From NCBI GenBank assembly GCA_041743975.1, contig JBGTLT010000069.1:62001-126000 (forward strand): a stretch of DNA of 64,000 nt, written 5' to 3'. Source of the DNA: JTS-RE37 sp041743975. Lineage in GTDB: Bacteria; Bacteroidota; Bacteroidia; Flavobacteriales; Flavobacteriaceae. Positions 44,855 through 54,390 of this stretch are shown one piece after another (within the stretch, counting starts at the first letter, position 1; every line of letters begins with the position of its first letter). Both the position numbers and the translations under genes were made by a program. Below the pieces are notes generated by a model, which saw only the letters and a program-made list of their open reading frames with translations, was not told the DNA's origin and made no database searches.

Positions 44855-46216
44855 TTAATTTTTACGAATTACTAATTTCTGGCCTTTGTATCTAATGATT
44901 TCGTAACATAGGAATCCGATGACCAAGAAATATTCAACAAAAAGCAAGGCAAGATTTTCCTTAAATTCCGGATTTGCGTAGGCAGTGTAACTCAGGATTA
45001 TGAAAGCGGACCAGGCAATGGGGTAGCGAAAATCCGTATAAATTGCCAGGAGAACAAGGAAAATAACATACCAGGGATGTACGGTGGAGGCCAGGAAATA
45101 GTAGGCAGACAATACCAGGAGCATGGAGCCAATCAGGATGCCTAGATTTTGGTTTCTTCGCAGGAAGGTGGTTGCAAGTATGATTATGATAACCAAATAT
45201 GGTGTTATTTTACCATAGTCTTTTATGAGTTCCCAGGGCTTTACATCCAGTTGCAGCGCTATTTGCTTGATGAGGTTATACAAGCCGGCATTGAATTCAA
45301 AATTGGAGAACCACAGCCCGATGGTCTGCATGTAATTGTGGATGAATTGGGGGGAATAAAAGGGTAAAAAGCAGATGACCAGGCACCCGCCGACCACCCC
45401 GTAGAAGAGGGCACTCTTTTTAATCCCCAAATGGGTTATAAACAGGGGCAGGAATAGAAGGGGGATCAATTTAACCGATATGGAAATGGCATAAGGGAAG
45501 GCTGCCCATATCCATTTATGAAGCGACAGCAGGTAAAGGCTACAGATGAAAAAGAAAAGCATGACTCCTTCAAAGTGGAGGTTCCCGGTAAGTTCAATGA
45601 GTATGAGGGGATTGAGGAAATACCAGAAAATAAGGTGGGGGGAGCGGTTTACCTGTCTCAGTAACTTCCTGCCAACATAAAATATTCCGATGTCCGCAAA
45701 AATTATCATAACCCGGCTTGCCATCACGGTAGCGAGGATGCTTTTCCCGCCAATCCAGGCCGCAAGTGCAAACAGCAGTTGGTTAACGGGTGGATAATTG
45801 CTATAATTCGCGGCACTTAAGCTTCCCATACCGGCATGCAGTTCCCGGGCATTCGCTATCGCCAGGTCTGCCTGCAATATTAAATCGTCCGGTAAAAATA
45901 AATAGGGGTTGATCCCCAGGAGCAGCAAATTTCCATCCCAGACAAACCGATTGAAATCCTGTGAAAGGTTGGGTTCTGCAAACAGGAATACCAGGCGGAA
46001 CAGTATCCCCGACGCCAGGAGGAACTTATAGTTCCATTTTTCAAACTGTATGAGCTTATAACAAAGAAAAAACAAGGCGCCGAACAGCATCAGTAGCTTA
46101 AGGACATCTGTGCGGGTGAGGTCGTAGGCAAAGGACCCATAGAACAACAGGCTCGCCAGAACCATCAGAATGGGTATTTTATGAAGGTTCCAATAGGAGA
46201 TCAAACGGTTGGTCAT
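44855..46216 (-). CDS. GT-C-fold integral membrane glycosyltransferase (mannosyltransferase-like)
   Basis: The ATG at 46216 gives 453 residues with about 11-13 membrane helices. The loop NLSQDFNRFVWDGNLLLLGI followed by NPY and LPDD is typical of GT-C lipid-linked mannosyltransferases that use polyprenyl-phosphate sugars. It lies downstream of two GT2 genes, one of them dolichyl-phosphate-mannose-synthase-like, so a route from nucleotide sugar to lipid-linked sugar to acceptor is plausible. The acceptor is unknown. A TTG at 46240 is an alternative start. Confidence 0.85.
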   Translation of the reverse strand: MTNRLISYWNLHKIPILMVLASLLFYGSFAYDLTRTDVLKLLMLFGALFFLCYKLIQFEKWNYKFLLASGILFRLVFLFAEPNLSQDFNRFVWDGNLLLLGINPYLFLPDDLILQADLAIANARELHAGMGSLSAANYSNYPPVNQLLFALAAWIGGKSILATVMASRVMIIFADIGIFYVGRKLLRQVNRSPHLIFWYFLNPLILIELTGNLHFEGVMLFFFICSLYLLSLHKWIWAAFPYAISISVKLIPLLFLPLFITHLGIKKSALFYGVVGGCLVICFLPFYSPQFIHNYMQTIGLWFSNFEFNAGLYNLIKQIALQLDVKPWELIKDYGKITPYLVIIIILATTFLRRNQNLGILIGSMLLVLSAYYFLASTVHPWYVIFLVLLAIYTDFRYPIAWSAFIILSYTAYANPEFKENLALLFVEYFLVIGFLCYEIIRYKGQKLVIRKN

Positions 46217-46341
46217 GGTTCTTTTGGCGTGACATTGCAAAGAACAGCAAATTTGATGAATATGGGGGATCCGTCCTGTCTTAACAGGAAAATCAGGTTA
46301 CCGGCCATGCCTGGATAAAGCGTGGGGTTTTCGCAGGGGTT

Positions 46342-47826
46342 CTATGCCCTGGCGGTAAGGGACTTCAAAAAGACAAACCCGAACCCCAGGAACAACATTA
46401 AATGAAACGGGAACAACCCAAAATCATTCAGGGGGATGGCGCTGTACATACCGAACAGGAAATAGACCATCAGGCCGAATTCGATGATCATATTAGGGGA
46501 TAGTTTCTTGGCCAGGTATTTGTTGTCCTTCCAGTTATTCGTAAGGCTCTGGATGTTGAATTTTGGGGTCCTGACAAACTCGCTCCGTTTGCCAAAATGT
46601 CCTTCCAGGACGGCTATGGAGTTATGCAACGAGAAGCCAAGGGCCACCGAGAAGAAGGTAAAAAACAATTTTATGTAGTCTACAAATTTATCAAAACCAC
46701 TGCCTTGCAGGCTTTTATAGGTAAACCAGTAGCATATGAAGAGAATAATGGTACTCAGGATAAAGAATCCTGTCACCTCGAATATCCAACCGAACTGTAC
46801 AAAGGTGTTTTTGATATACAACATGGGGATGCTCAAAACGGCAACGATAAACACACACAGGAACATGGAACTGTTCAACAGGTGCATCACCCCATGGAAT
46901 TTAGTCTTAAAGGAAATATTCTTGGAACTGACCACATTCCATACCGTCTTTCTGAAATTCTCAGCGCCCCCCTTGTTCCATCGGAATTGTTGGGATCGCG
47001 CGGCGCTGATCACAACGGGAAGCTCTGCCGGGGTTTCCACATCCTCCAGGTATTTGAATTTCCAGTTTTTCAACTGCGCCCTGTAGCTGAGGTCCAGGTC
47101 CTCAGTAAGGGTATCCCCCTCCCAGTTCCCTGCATCAATGATACATTCCTTGCGCCAGATACCCGCGGTTCCGTTGAAATTTATAAAATGCCCTTTCGCA
47201 TTCCTGCCCACCTGTTCCAGTGTAAAATGTGCATCGAGGGCAAAGGCCTGTATCCTGGTCAGGGTAGAATAATCCCTGTTGATATGCCCCCACCGGGTTT
47301 GTACCACCCCGATCTCGGCGTCTTTAAAGTAGATCACCGTTTTCTTTAGCCAATCGCTGTCCGGCAGGAAATCGGCATCAAAAATGGCGATAAATTCCCC
47401 TTTGGCTATTTTCAGCCCCTCCTTCAGGGCCCCGGCTTTATAACCTTCCCGGTTCTGCCTTCGGATATGCTGGATGTCCAATCCGGTTTCCTGCAATGCC
47501 TGTATCATCCTGGCAGTATCCAGGACGGATTCATCCGTGGAATCGTCCAGCACCTGTATCTCGAGTTTGCTTTTTGGGTATTCTATTTTTGCGATGTTCT
47601 CCAACAGGCGCTCCATAACGTACTCCTCGTTATAGATTGGCAATTGTATGGTGACAATCGGAATTTCCCTGGGATCCAGAAGGTTGAATTTGGGGGCGAC
47701 CTCGATCATTTTTTTATGCCCGAGGTAATTTACGAGAAGGTTTAGCTGCGCAAGGCTGTAAAAGAAAATAAGCATGAGCGCCAAACTGTAGATTCCCAAG
47801 AGTAAATAGACCAATATCATTTCCAT
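46342..47826 (-). CDS. Membrane GT2 glycosyltransferase (cellulose synthase/ceramide glucosyltransferase-like)
   Basis: The 494-residue protein has an N-terminal membrane segment, a cytoplasmic GT2 domain (VTIQLPIYNE, VLDDSTDE, FIAIFDADFLPD, GTAGIWRKECI, TEDLDLSYRAQ, and the QQFRW-type SQQFRWNKGGAEN), and four or more C-terminal helices. The D, DxD, TED and Q(Q/R)xRW motifs indicate a processive-type inverting transferase. It starts 1 bp from the end of the next upstream gene, so the two are co-translated. Confidence 0.9.
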   Translation of the reverse strand: MEMILVYLLLGIYSLALMLIFFYSLAQLNLLVNYLGHKKMIEVAPKFNLLDPREIPIVTIQLPIYNEEYVMERLLENIAKIEYPKSKLEIQVLDDSTDESVLDTARMIQALQETGLDIQHIRRQNREGYKAGALKEGLKIAKGEFIAIFDADFLPDSDWLKKTVIYFKDAEIGVVQTRWGHINRDYSTLTRIQAFALDAHFTLEQVGRNAKGHFINFNGTAGIWRKECIIDAGNWEGDTLTEDLDLSYRAQLKNWKFKYLEDVETPAELPVVISAARSQQFRWNKGGAENFRKTVWNVVSSKNISFKTKFHGVMHLLNSSMFLCVFIVAVLSIPMLYIKNTFVQFGWIFEVTGFFILSTIILFICYWFTYKSLQGSGFDKFVDYIKLFFTFFSVALGFSLHNSIAVLEGHFGKRSEFVRTPKFNIQSLTNNWKDNKYLAKKLSPNMIIEFGLMVYFLFGMYSAIPLNDFGLFPFHLMLFLGFGFVFLKSLTARA

Positions 47827-47827
47827 T

Positions 47828-48517
47828 TTACTTTATGCTGTATTTAAATATCCAACCCAGGATTTTAACGCCTGCAAATATACTACCTTTTACGGTACCT
47901 GATACTTTTGAGACGCCAATTCTTTTTTTGTAATGCACTGGTATTTCGGTGTATGTCAGTTTCTTTTTAAGCGCTTTCAGCTGCATTTCCACCGTCCAGC
48001 CATAGGTTTTATCCTCCATGGACAACAGCAATAAGCTGTCATATTTTATGGCCCTGAACGGCCCGAGATCCGTAAACCGGGACCCGAACAGTATTTTCAT
48101 CAGGGAGGTTGCCAGCCAATTGCCGAAAACCTGCTGGGGGGTCATGGCACCGGGTTCCCTTAGTTCCCGGGCCCTTGCTCCAATTACGAAATCTGCTTCC
48201 CCATCTAAAATCGGCTTCACTAAGTGGGTTAGTTCCGCTGGATAATCCGAGTAGTCCCCATCAATAAATACGATAATGTCCGGGCGATTGGATTGTTTCG
48301 CCACATAATCCAATCCTTTCAGGCATGCATACCCATAGCCTTTTCTCTCCTCGGACAATACGGTCGCCCCGGCCTTACTGGCTACCGCCCTTGTGTTGTC
48401 GGTGGAATTGTTGCTGACCACAATCACCTCCGATACTATATCCGGAATTTCATCAATGACCTGAGCAATGGAATCAGCCTCGTTAAAGGCGGGAATGATT
48501 ACTTTGATGTTGGCCAT
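47828..48517 (-). CDS. GT2 glycosyltransferase, dolichyl-phosphate mannose synthase-like
   Basis: The 229-residue protein shows the GT2 A-fold: VIIPAFNEADSIAQVIDEIP, VVVSNNSTDNT-like VSNNSTDNTRAVA, IVFIDGDYSDYP with the DxD-type metal site, and FTDLGPFRAIKYDSL. Members transfer a sugar from a nucleotide to polyprenyl phosphate. It is the first gene of the three-gene glycosyltransferase group. Confidence 0.9.
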   Translation of the reverse strand: MANIKVIIPAFNEADSIAQVIDEIPDIVSEVIVVSNNSTDNTRAVASKAGATVLSEERKGYGYACLKGLDYVAKQSNRPDIIVFIDGDYSDYPAELTHLVKPILDGEADFVIGARARELREPGAMTPQQVFGNWLATSLMKILFGSRFTDLGPFRAIKYDSLLLLSMEDKTYGWTVEMQLKALKKKLTYTEIPVHYKKRIGVSKVSGTVKGSIFAGVKILGWIFKYSIK

Positions 48518-48604
48518 TAAAATTCTTTAAGTAAAAGTAAGTTGTTTGGACTGAAAAACAGACGCCAAAAGGATTGTAACCAACAAAATTAATTTTTAAG
48601 AATG

Positions 48605-48766
48605 CTAATCTAATAGCGAAGTCGAAGCCACGTTTCAGACAGATTCCCGATGAACGACGGGAAGGCTGTCGAAGCCCATTGTCATACTGAGCACCCGCCC
48701 ATGCCTAATGGCACGTTCGGGCCCGTCCGAAGGGCTTCAGCCGGGCGGGCAGGAAGACGAAGCCCT
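48605..48766. repeat. R2-type repeat downstream of the 4Fe-4S protein gene
   Basis: The stretch contains GTCATACTGAGCACCCGCCC and GGCTTCAGCCGGGCGGGC followed by AGGAAGACGAA, found again at 54734-54762 (and in part at 54326). It runs directly into the stop codon of the 4Fe-4S gene at 48765. The 247-bp gap holds nothing else recognised. Confidence 0.7.
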
Positions 48767-50360
48767 ATCCGTTCCTTTCGTTCTGATGCACCAGGTCCAT
48801 CAGGTCCACATCATTGCCAAGCAATATCTGCCTGCTTTCTATCCGCCCTTTCAGCGGGCCGTTTTCCAGTTTTAAAACCCCCCGGGGACAAACCGCGGAA
48901 CAGATGCCGCACCCCACACAGCTGGAACGTACGATATTCTCGCCCTTCTGTGCATAGGCCCTTACATCTATGCCCATCTCGCAATAGGTGGAACAGTTGC
49001 CGCAGGAGATACACTGGCCGCCATTGGTGGTAATCCTGAACCTTGAAAACAGCCGCTGCTGGAAACCCAGGATAGCAGCCATCGGACACCCGAACCTGCA
49101 CCAGACCCTGCTTCCGAATATAGGATAAAAGCCGGTGCCTATTACTCCTGAAAAGATGCTGCCAATCAAAAACCCATAGGACGACCGGAGCGTTTCAGAT
49201 CTGAAAAGGAAAAGGTTCTTGTCCCCACCGAAATAATGGAAACCAATCAATGCCATGATGATCACAAAATAACCAATTGCTCCAAATTTGGCATCCTTCC
49301 GGAATTCCTCCCTCTTAAACACCATTGCCACTGCAAACACCAACGTCAGCAGCAGCCCTACCCCGATGAGGAAGGTATCCCTGGTCAACCAGTATTTACT
49401 GCTGTCATTACCCAGGTAGGAGTATACCACAGCAGTTGTCATCAGGGTTACAAATACCACCACACTGTGTACCACCCACCGTTCGATCTTCCATGCCGAC
49501 AAACTTTTGTCGCTCAGGTGCCGGAAAGGATCCCCGGCCGTTTCGGCAAGTCCGCCACACCCGCATACCCAGGAACAATACCATCGCTTTCCATACCAAT
49601 AGGTTAGTATGGGCGTAATGACGAAAATGGAGAGTATGCCAAAAATCAGCATGGCGATGCCGATATCCCCGGCGTCGATGAAACTGTCTACCCTGTAACG
49701 CTCAAAATTGTAATAATTCAGGGGCCAGATATTCTTCAGGTCGTAATAGGGAAGTTCCCCATTGAGTCGCGCCATAATTTCAGGGATCAGGAAGGCAAAT
49801 GCGGTCTGAAAGAACATCACGCTAACCGTTCGGATGATCTCATAGCGGTTGTGCCGGTATTTCCAGATAAATTTGATCCCGAAAGCCAGAATTGCCACCG
49901 TATACAAGGTGCCATATACGAACCACTGGCTCGCCGGGTTACCGCTCAGCATCTTGCTTAGCGGGTCGAACAAGGCAATAATGCCCGTATTATCCCCGTC
50001 TTTTACCAGGCCCAGGTATTGCGGATAAAAGTAGAGGACTATGTAGAACCCGGTAAGGGCGATTCCCAGGAGCCAGGCCCAGATTCCCCGGCCCGAAATC
50101 GATTTAAACCAGACGCCATCATTCTTTATGCCTTTGGATTTATTTGCATATGCCTCATAGCTAAACCAGCATACGCCTGCAAAAATGGCGGATAAGGCAA
50201 TGGTGAGCCAGAGGGCTTTATTTTTAAAGCCTGTGTTCAGGGCGGCCAGCAAAATTATAAACAATCCTGCCATGCCTATCAAGACGGCCAGCCTTTGCCC
50301 GGTGCTGAGGGCTTTCGGCGGCTCCCCTGTCAGGGCCATATTTTTGTCAAGTGTTTTCAT
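48765..50360 (-). CDS. Polytopic membrane 4Fe-4S protein (NapH/NosR-like)
   Basis: The 531-residue protein has about nine membrane segments and four cysteine groups: WYCSWVCGCGGLAE, WCRFGCPMA, CISCGNCSTYCEMG and CVGCGICSAVCPRG. The last two are standard 4Fe-4S ferredoxin motifs; the first two resemble the CxxxCP motifs of NapH/NosR-type electron-transfer proteins. It probably moves electrons across or along the inner membrane. Upstream and in the same direction lies an FAD oxidoreductase 38 bp away, a likely electron partner. The terminal acceptor is not in the window. Confidence 0.88.
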   Translation of the reverse strand: MKTLDKNMALTGEPPKALSTGQRLAVLIGMAGLFIILLAALNTGFKNKALWLTIALSAIFAGVCWFSYEAYANKSKGIKNDGVWFKSISGRGIWAWLLGIALTGFYIVLYFYPQYLGLVKDGDNTGIIALFDPLSKMLSGNPASQWFVYGTLYTVAILAFGIKFIWKYRHNRYEIIRTVSVMFFQTAFAFLIPEIMARLNGELPYYDLKNIWPLNYYNFERYRVDSFIDAGDIGIAMLIFGILSIFVITPILTYWYGKRWYCSWVCGCGGLAETAGDPFRHLSDKSLSAWKIERWVVHSVVVFVTLMTTAVVYSYLGNDSSKYWLTRDTFLIGVGLLLTLVFAVAMVFKREEFRKDAKFGAIGYFVIIMALIGFHYFGGDKNLFLFRSETLRSSYGFLIGSIFSGVIGTGFYPIFGSRVWCRFGCPMAAILGFQQRLFSRFRITTNGGQCISCGNCSTYCEMGIDVRAYAQKGENIVRSSCVGCGICSAVCPRGVLKLENGPLKGRIESRQILLGNDVDLMDLVHQNERNG

Positions 50361-50397
50361 CCGGGTATTTCATTGGGAGTATTATTTTTTTAAATTT

Positions 50398-51744
50398 TCA
50401 GGCAACCTTAAAAATTCGCTTCCAGCTTTTTTTACGGGGCCTGATGTGCGTTCCTGCTTCTTCATTGAATTGGGCAACGATAAGGGGTTCATAGGCAGTA
50501 TAGAACTCGGGGTCAAAATTGGCATCCCTGAGGAATTCCATCACATGCTCAATTTTGCGCCCTTCGGTGAGCCACTGGTCAATAACTTCATGGCGCATCC
50601 GGATCCCCAAGGTATTGATGCCCAGAAATTTCCTTGTTTCCTTATGATAGGACACCGTAATACAACACTTTTCAAGGGGGTGCCGCCAATGGAAATGTGC
50701 TTCATACTCCTTCTTGTCGGCTGTGCCGAATACCCAGCCATAGGTTTGGTATTCAATATCCAGGAACTTCGCGGAATTGAACCAATGCCCGGGTTTATAT
50801 GCCATGCTATTGCCACATACGGTCTGTGCCACAACCTCCCCCATCATCCGGCCGGTATACCAAACGGCTTCAACCGGCCTTCGGTTCCCGATGGGTACGC
50901 GCTGTTCAGCACAATCCCCTATGGCATATATATCAGGAACATTGGTTTCCAGGAAACTGTTTACCAATACCCCTTTCCCAAATTCTAGATCAGAGCCCTT
51001 CAGGAACCCGATATTAGGGGTAACCCCCGCAGTGAGGCCTACCAGGTCACAGGATATGGTTTCACCCTTGTCGGTCACCACGGCCCTGGCCCTTCCCGTA
51101 TCATCGGCCAATATTTCCACTAGGTTCGTCCCCAGCCGAAGGTCTATATGGTGTTCCCGGATGTGCTCATTGATTATCTGTGATTCCCCGTCGGGGAGTA
51201 CCACGTCCCAGAAATTTTTTTCCCGGACCAAAAAAGTGACGGGAATGTCCCGGCTCCTCAGCATTTCCGCCAATTCTATCCCGATAAGCCCCCCCCCTAC
51301 GATGACTGCCCTTTTACAAACCTCCTTGTTCGGTGCATTTACTTCCAACAGGTCCAGGTCTTGTTTGGAATACAAACCCTGAACCCCCTGCAGGTCCTGC
51401 CCGGGCCATCCGAATTTATTGGGTTTGGAGCCTGTCGCTATGATCAGTTTGTCAAAGCCTATCGCTGTGCCGTCTTCTAACCGGACTTCCTTTTTGGCCG
51501 TATCGACCAACTTTACAAAGCCCCTTACCAGGCCCAGCTTATTCCTTTCCCAGAACCATGCTTCATAAGGCTCGATTTGTTTAAAGGTCATATGGCCCAT
51601 ATAGACATACATCAGGGCGGTGCGCGAAAAGAAATGGTCTGTTTCCGCAGAAATTATGGTGATTTTCCTATCGGAGAGTTTGCGGATATGCCGGGCGGCG
51701 GTTACGCCGGCTATCCCGTTGCCAATAATTACAATATGCTCCAT
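50398..51744 (-). CDS. NAD(P)/FAD-dependent oxidoreductase (nitrite/rubredoxin reductase-like)
   Basis: The 448-residue flavoprotein has the FAD motif HIVIIGNGIAGVTAARHIRK, the NAD motif AVIVGGGLIGIELAEML and the second FAD motif VPDIYAIGDCAEQ. It resembles pyridine nucleotide-disulfide oxidoreductase family members that lack the redox cysteine pair. The C-terminal part after about residue 320 is specific to this group. It is probably co-transcribed with the 4Fe-4S membrane protein and may pass electrons from NAD(P)H to it (inference). Confidence 0.9.
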   Translation of the reverse strand: MEHIVIIGNGIAGVTAARHIRKLSDRKITIISAETDHFFSRTALMYVYMGHMTFKQIEPYEAWFWERNKLGLVRGFVKLVDTAKKEVRLEDGTAIGFDKLIIATGSKPNKFGWPGQDLQGVQGLYSKQDLDLLEVNAPNKEVCKRAVIVGGGLIGIELAEMLRSRDIPVTFLVREKNFWDVVLPDGESQIINEHIREHHIDLRLGTNLVEILADDTGRARAVVTDKGETISCDLVGLTAGVTPNIGFLKGSDLEFGKGVLVNSFLETNVPDIYAIGDCAEQRVPIGNRRPVEAVWYTGRMMGEVVAQTVCGNSMAYKPGHWFNSAKFLDIEYQTYGWVFGTADKKEYEAHFHWRHPLEKCCITVSYHKETRKFLGINTLGIRMRHEVIDQWLTEGRKIEHVMEFLRDANFDPEFYTAYEPLIVAQFNEEAGTHIRPRKKSWKRIFKVA

Positions 51745-51863
51745 GAAGTATAAATATTGCGCTGGTTTTGTCGTGTTTAAAGGTAAAACCTTAAGTGTAT
51801 TTTTTAATTTAGAATAAAAATAAATATGCAGTAAATAAATTTAATCAAAAGAATACCCCGGGG

Positions 51864-51912
51864 CACCTCTCTTCAGGAGAGGTCGAAACCGCCTTAACGG
51901 TTTCGGGTGAGG
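51864..51912. repeat. R3 element: two-hairpin intergenic repeat, copy 1
   Basis: The 49-bp element has CCTCTC/GAGAGG (51866-51882) and GAAACCG/CGGTTTC (51885-51904) stems, enclosed by CACC/GGTG. A relative at 57507-57556 has the same layout with a compensatory base change in the second stem. It lies between the divergent FAD oxidoreductase and GH113-like genes. Confidence 0.8.
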
Positions 51913-51948
51913 AAAAATAATCCTATTTTAGGATACAAATTCCGTTTT

Positions 51949-52950
51949 ATGTACCGAGTTGCAATTTTGATTTTGTTTCTCCTCCAGGGTCCCTGTTCCA
52001 GCCAGGTAACCCGCAAGATCAACGGCGTGAGTTTTGTGGCTTCCAGGGAGGAGGTTGCCGGTGAACACATACAGGAAGTGGTAAACCTTAACGCCAACTA
52101 TGCTGCCGTTATGCCGTTTGGCTTTATCCGGGATACGGGTTCGCCAGAAATTATCTTTGATACGGACAGGCAGTGGTTCGGGGAAACCCGGAAAGGCGCA
52201 GCACAGTATATCCAAATGCTGCAGAAGAATGGCATCCGGGTTATGATGAAACCGCAGATCTGGTTGCGGCATGGTGTGTTTACCGGGAAACTGCAAATGC
52301 AATCCGAGGAAGACTGGAAAATCCTGGAGCAGTCCTATGAAGATTTTATCATGAGCTATGCGGAGGTCGCCCGGGATCATGAAATTGCCTTGTTTTGTAT
52401 TGGAACGGAACTGGAACAATTTGTCCATCACAGGCCTGCATTCTGGAAGGCACTGATACAAAAGGTCAGGGGCGTTTTTAAAGGGGAAATCACCTATGCC
52501 GCCAATTGGGATGAATATCCGCGGGTTTCTTTTTGGGAAGAAGTGGACTATATTGGCATCGATGCCTATTTTCCGCTTTCCGGGGATATAACGCCATCTG
52601 TTGAGCAACTCAGGGCAGGCTGGGAAAAATATAAAGGCGAGATCAAAGCGCTATCCGATACGGTAAACAAACCTGTACTCTTTACGGAATATGGGTATCG
52701 GAGTATGGATTATACCGCCAAAAAACCCTGGTTGGTGGAAAGTGAGGACGAAAAAGTTAACCTGATTGCCCAGGTCAATGCCACCCGCGCCATCCTGGAG
52801 GAATTCTGGGTGGAAGAATGGTTTGAAGGGGGTTTTGTCTGGAAATGGTTTATCAGCCATAAGCAGGCCGGGGGCGAAGGGGATAACCGTTTTACCCCCC
52901 AAAACAAACCGGCCCAGATGGTAATCCGGGATTTTTACAATGATCATTAA
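51949..52950 (+). CDS. GH113-like TIM-barrel glycoside hydrolase, exported
   Basis: From ATG 51949 the protein is 333 residues with a hydrophobic signal (VAILILFLLQGPCSS). The body resembles the GH113/mannanase-like family: ANYAAVMPFGF, MLQKNGIRVMMKPQIWL, FCIGTELEQF with the likely acid/base Glu, DYIGIDAYFP, and LFTEYGYRS with the likely nucleophile Glu. Beta-mannoside substrates are typical for characterised members, but the true substrate here is unknown. A GTG at 51907 lies inside the R3 element and was rejected as start. Confidence 0.82.
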   Translation: MYRVAILILFLLQGPCSSQVTRKINGVSFVASREEVAGEHIQEVVNLNANYAAVMPFGFIRDTGSPEIIFDTDRQWFGETRKGAAQYIQMLQKNGIRVMMKPQIWLRHGVFTGKLQMQSEEDWKILEQSYEDFIMSYAEVARDHEIALFCIGTELEQFVHHRPAFWKALIQKVRGVFKGEITYAANWDEYPRVSFWEEVDYIGIDAYFPLSGDITPSVEQLRAGWEKYKGEIKALSDTVNKPVLFTEYGYRSMDYTAKKPWLVESEDEKVNLIAQVNATRAILEEFWVEEWFEGGFVWKWFISHKQAGGEGDNRFTPQNKPAQMVIRDFYNDH

Positions 52951-53099
52951 TAGTTCAGGTCAACTCTGCAGTTATCCCAAACCAGACGACTTCGTTATCG
53001 GGCAGGATCAAAGGGGAATAGCAGATACTTTAAGTTCCCCCGGCACGGTTTTTGGAATGGAAGGTATTTTTGATAACCTTTGCAGTAAATCATTCAGCG

Positions 53100-54128
53100 G
53101 TGCCCGCCATTCAAATTCGATTCATATTCCTGTTCTTGTGTATTCCCATAGTATCCCTGTTTGCACAGGATACGCTGAGGACGGTGATTGCCGGGAAAGG
53201 CGACGGGATTTATTCCCTTTTGAGAAAGGAAGGCCTGAATCCGGTTGAAGGCTACCATGATTTTATCAGCCTCAACCTGGAAAACCTCCGGGACAGCATA
53301 CACCTATACGAAGGAAAATCCTATAAGATACCTGTTCTCGCAAGGGACACCGTGTTGAAAACCGGCCCCACCACAAGGGAGGTTGATGAGAAAAAAGGGG
53401 TAACCTACCCCATTTTCGGGCCGGACTATGAAATGGTGGAAATCAAAAGCAAGCGCTTGTCAGGCACGGTTTTTTACCTGATATCCGGACACGGGGGCCC
53501 GGACCCGGGAGCTATGACCGATAATGTGGGGCAATTTATTTCAGAGGATGAATACGCCTATGATGTTACCCTGCGGCTCGCACGGGAATTATTGTCGCAC
53601 GGGGCAACGGTCTATGTGATAATACGGGATGAAAATGATGGTATCCGTGATGAGCGGATCCTGGAAATGGACCGGGATGAGGTGGTTTACCCCAAAGAAA
53701 CGATTCCCCTGAACCAATTGGCAAGGCTCCGGCAACGGGTTGATGTGGTCAATGAACTGTACCGGAAAAACAAGGGAAAATACCAGCGCCTGATCGTAAC
53801 CCACGTAGACAGCAGGAGCCAGGGGCAGAACATAGACGTATTTTTTTACTTCCATGAGAAGAGCACGAATGGAAAGAGCCTGGCAGGCAGCATCCACAGG
53901 ACCTTCCAGGAGAAATACAGGAAATTCCAACCCAACAGGCATTATACCGGAACCTTTGAGGACAGGAGCAACCTCTACCTGGTAAAAAAGACGCATCCCG
54001 CTATGGTGTATATAGAAATAGGGAACATCCGGAGCAGTAAGGATCAGCGGCGCATACTGGATCCGGATAACAGGCAGGCCATGGCAAAATGGATTGCCGA
54101 AGGGGCTTTGCTCGATTATGAAAAATAG
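53100..54128 (+). CDS. N-acetylmuramoyl-L-alanine amidase (amidase_3 family), exported
   Basis: Start GTG at 53100 gives 342 residues, a signal peptide ending SLFAQ, an N-terminal domain of about 60 residues (GKGDGIYSLLRKEGLNPVEG), and the zinc amidase domain: SGHGGPDPGAM, a downstream acidic residue in DEYAYDVTLRLARELL, VTHVDSRS and VYIEIGNIRSS. These supply the His, Glu, His and Glu of the family. It cleaves peptide stems from murein. An AACCTTTG element about 20 bp upstream fits this start; the in-frame ATG at 53052 lies before it. The last 51 bp of the gene region are duplicated 685 bp downstream. Confidence 0.88.
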   Translation: MPAIQIRFIFLFLCIPIVSLFAQDTLRTVIAGKGDGIYSLLRKEGLNPVEGYHDFISLNLENLRDSIHLYEGKSYKIPVLARDTVLKTGPTTREVDEKKGVTYPIFGPDYEMVEIKSKRLSGTVFYLISGHGGPDPGAMTDNVGQFISEDEYAYDVTLRLARELLSHGATVYVIIRDENDGIRDERILEMDRDEVVYPKETIPLNQLARLRQRVDVVNELYRKNKGKYQRLIVTHVDSRSQGQNIDVFFYFHEKSTNGKSLAGSIHRTFQEKYRKFQPNRHYTGTFEDRSNLYLVKKTHPAMVYIEIGNIRSSKDQRRILDPDNRQAMAKWIAEGALLDYEK

Positions 54129-54132
54129 GGCC
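54082..54132. repeat. 51-bp direct repeat, copy in the amidase gene end
   Basis: The sequence from TGGCAAAATGGATTGCCGAA to TAGGGCC contains the last 16 codons including the stop of the amidase gene. It recurs at 54767-54817 with one mismatch (T to C). The two copies flank about 630 bp of repeat DNA. Confidence 0.92.
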
Positions 54133-54179
54133 TATCCCCTGCCTTCCGCATTTAAATCTAATAATTTGGTTTTATCTTA

Positions 54180-54390
54180 GAATGCTCAGCCTGACAAAGA
54201 GGCTGTGACATTGAGCGCCCGCCTGTAAAGGAACGGGCCGGTATTCGAAATGTCGGTGCGATCAGTATGACAAGAAGGATGTCACATTGAGCGTCCGTCT
54301 GTGCCGGAACGGGCACGTCCGAATGGCTTCAGCTGGGCGGGCCTGCCCGAACTGCTTTTGCTGGGCACAGGGATTAAAGACAAGCGAAAC
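54180..54390. repeat. R2-type repeat block
   Basis: The block contains GAATGCTCAGCCTGACAAAG, GTCACATTGAGCG and GGCTTCAGCTGGGCGGGC and ends with GACAAGCGAAACCCC, the inverse of the composite at 33824-33960. It belongs to the same gene-free 706-bp stretch as the R1 array and the duplicated amidase end. Confidence 0.75.

Noticed and set aside
46597..47349. Open frame (250 residues) antisense to the membrane glycosyltransferase
   Set aside because: Shadow of a well-supported GT2 gene.
53052..53099. ATG at 53052 as start of the amidase gene
   Set aside because: It lies before the likely promoter element and puts 16 polar residues ahead of the signal peptide; the GTG at 53100 fits better.
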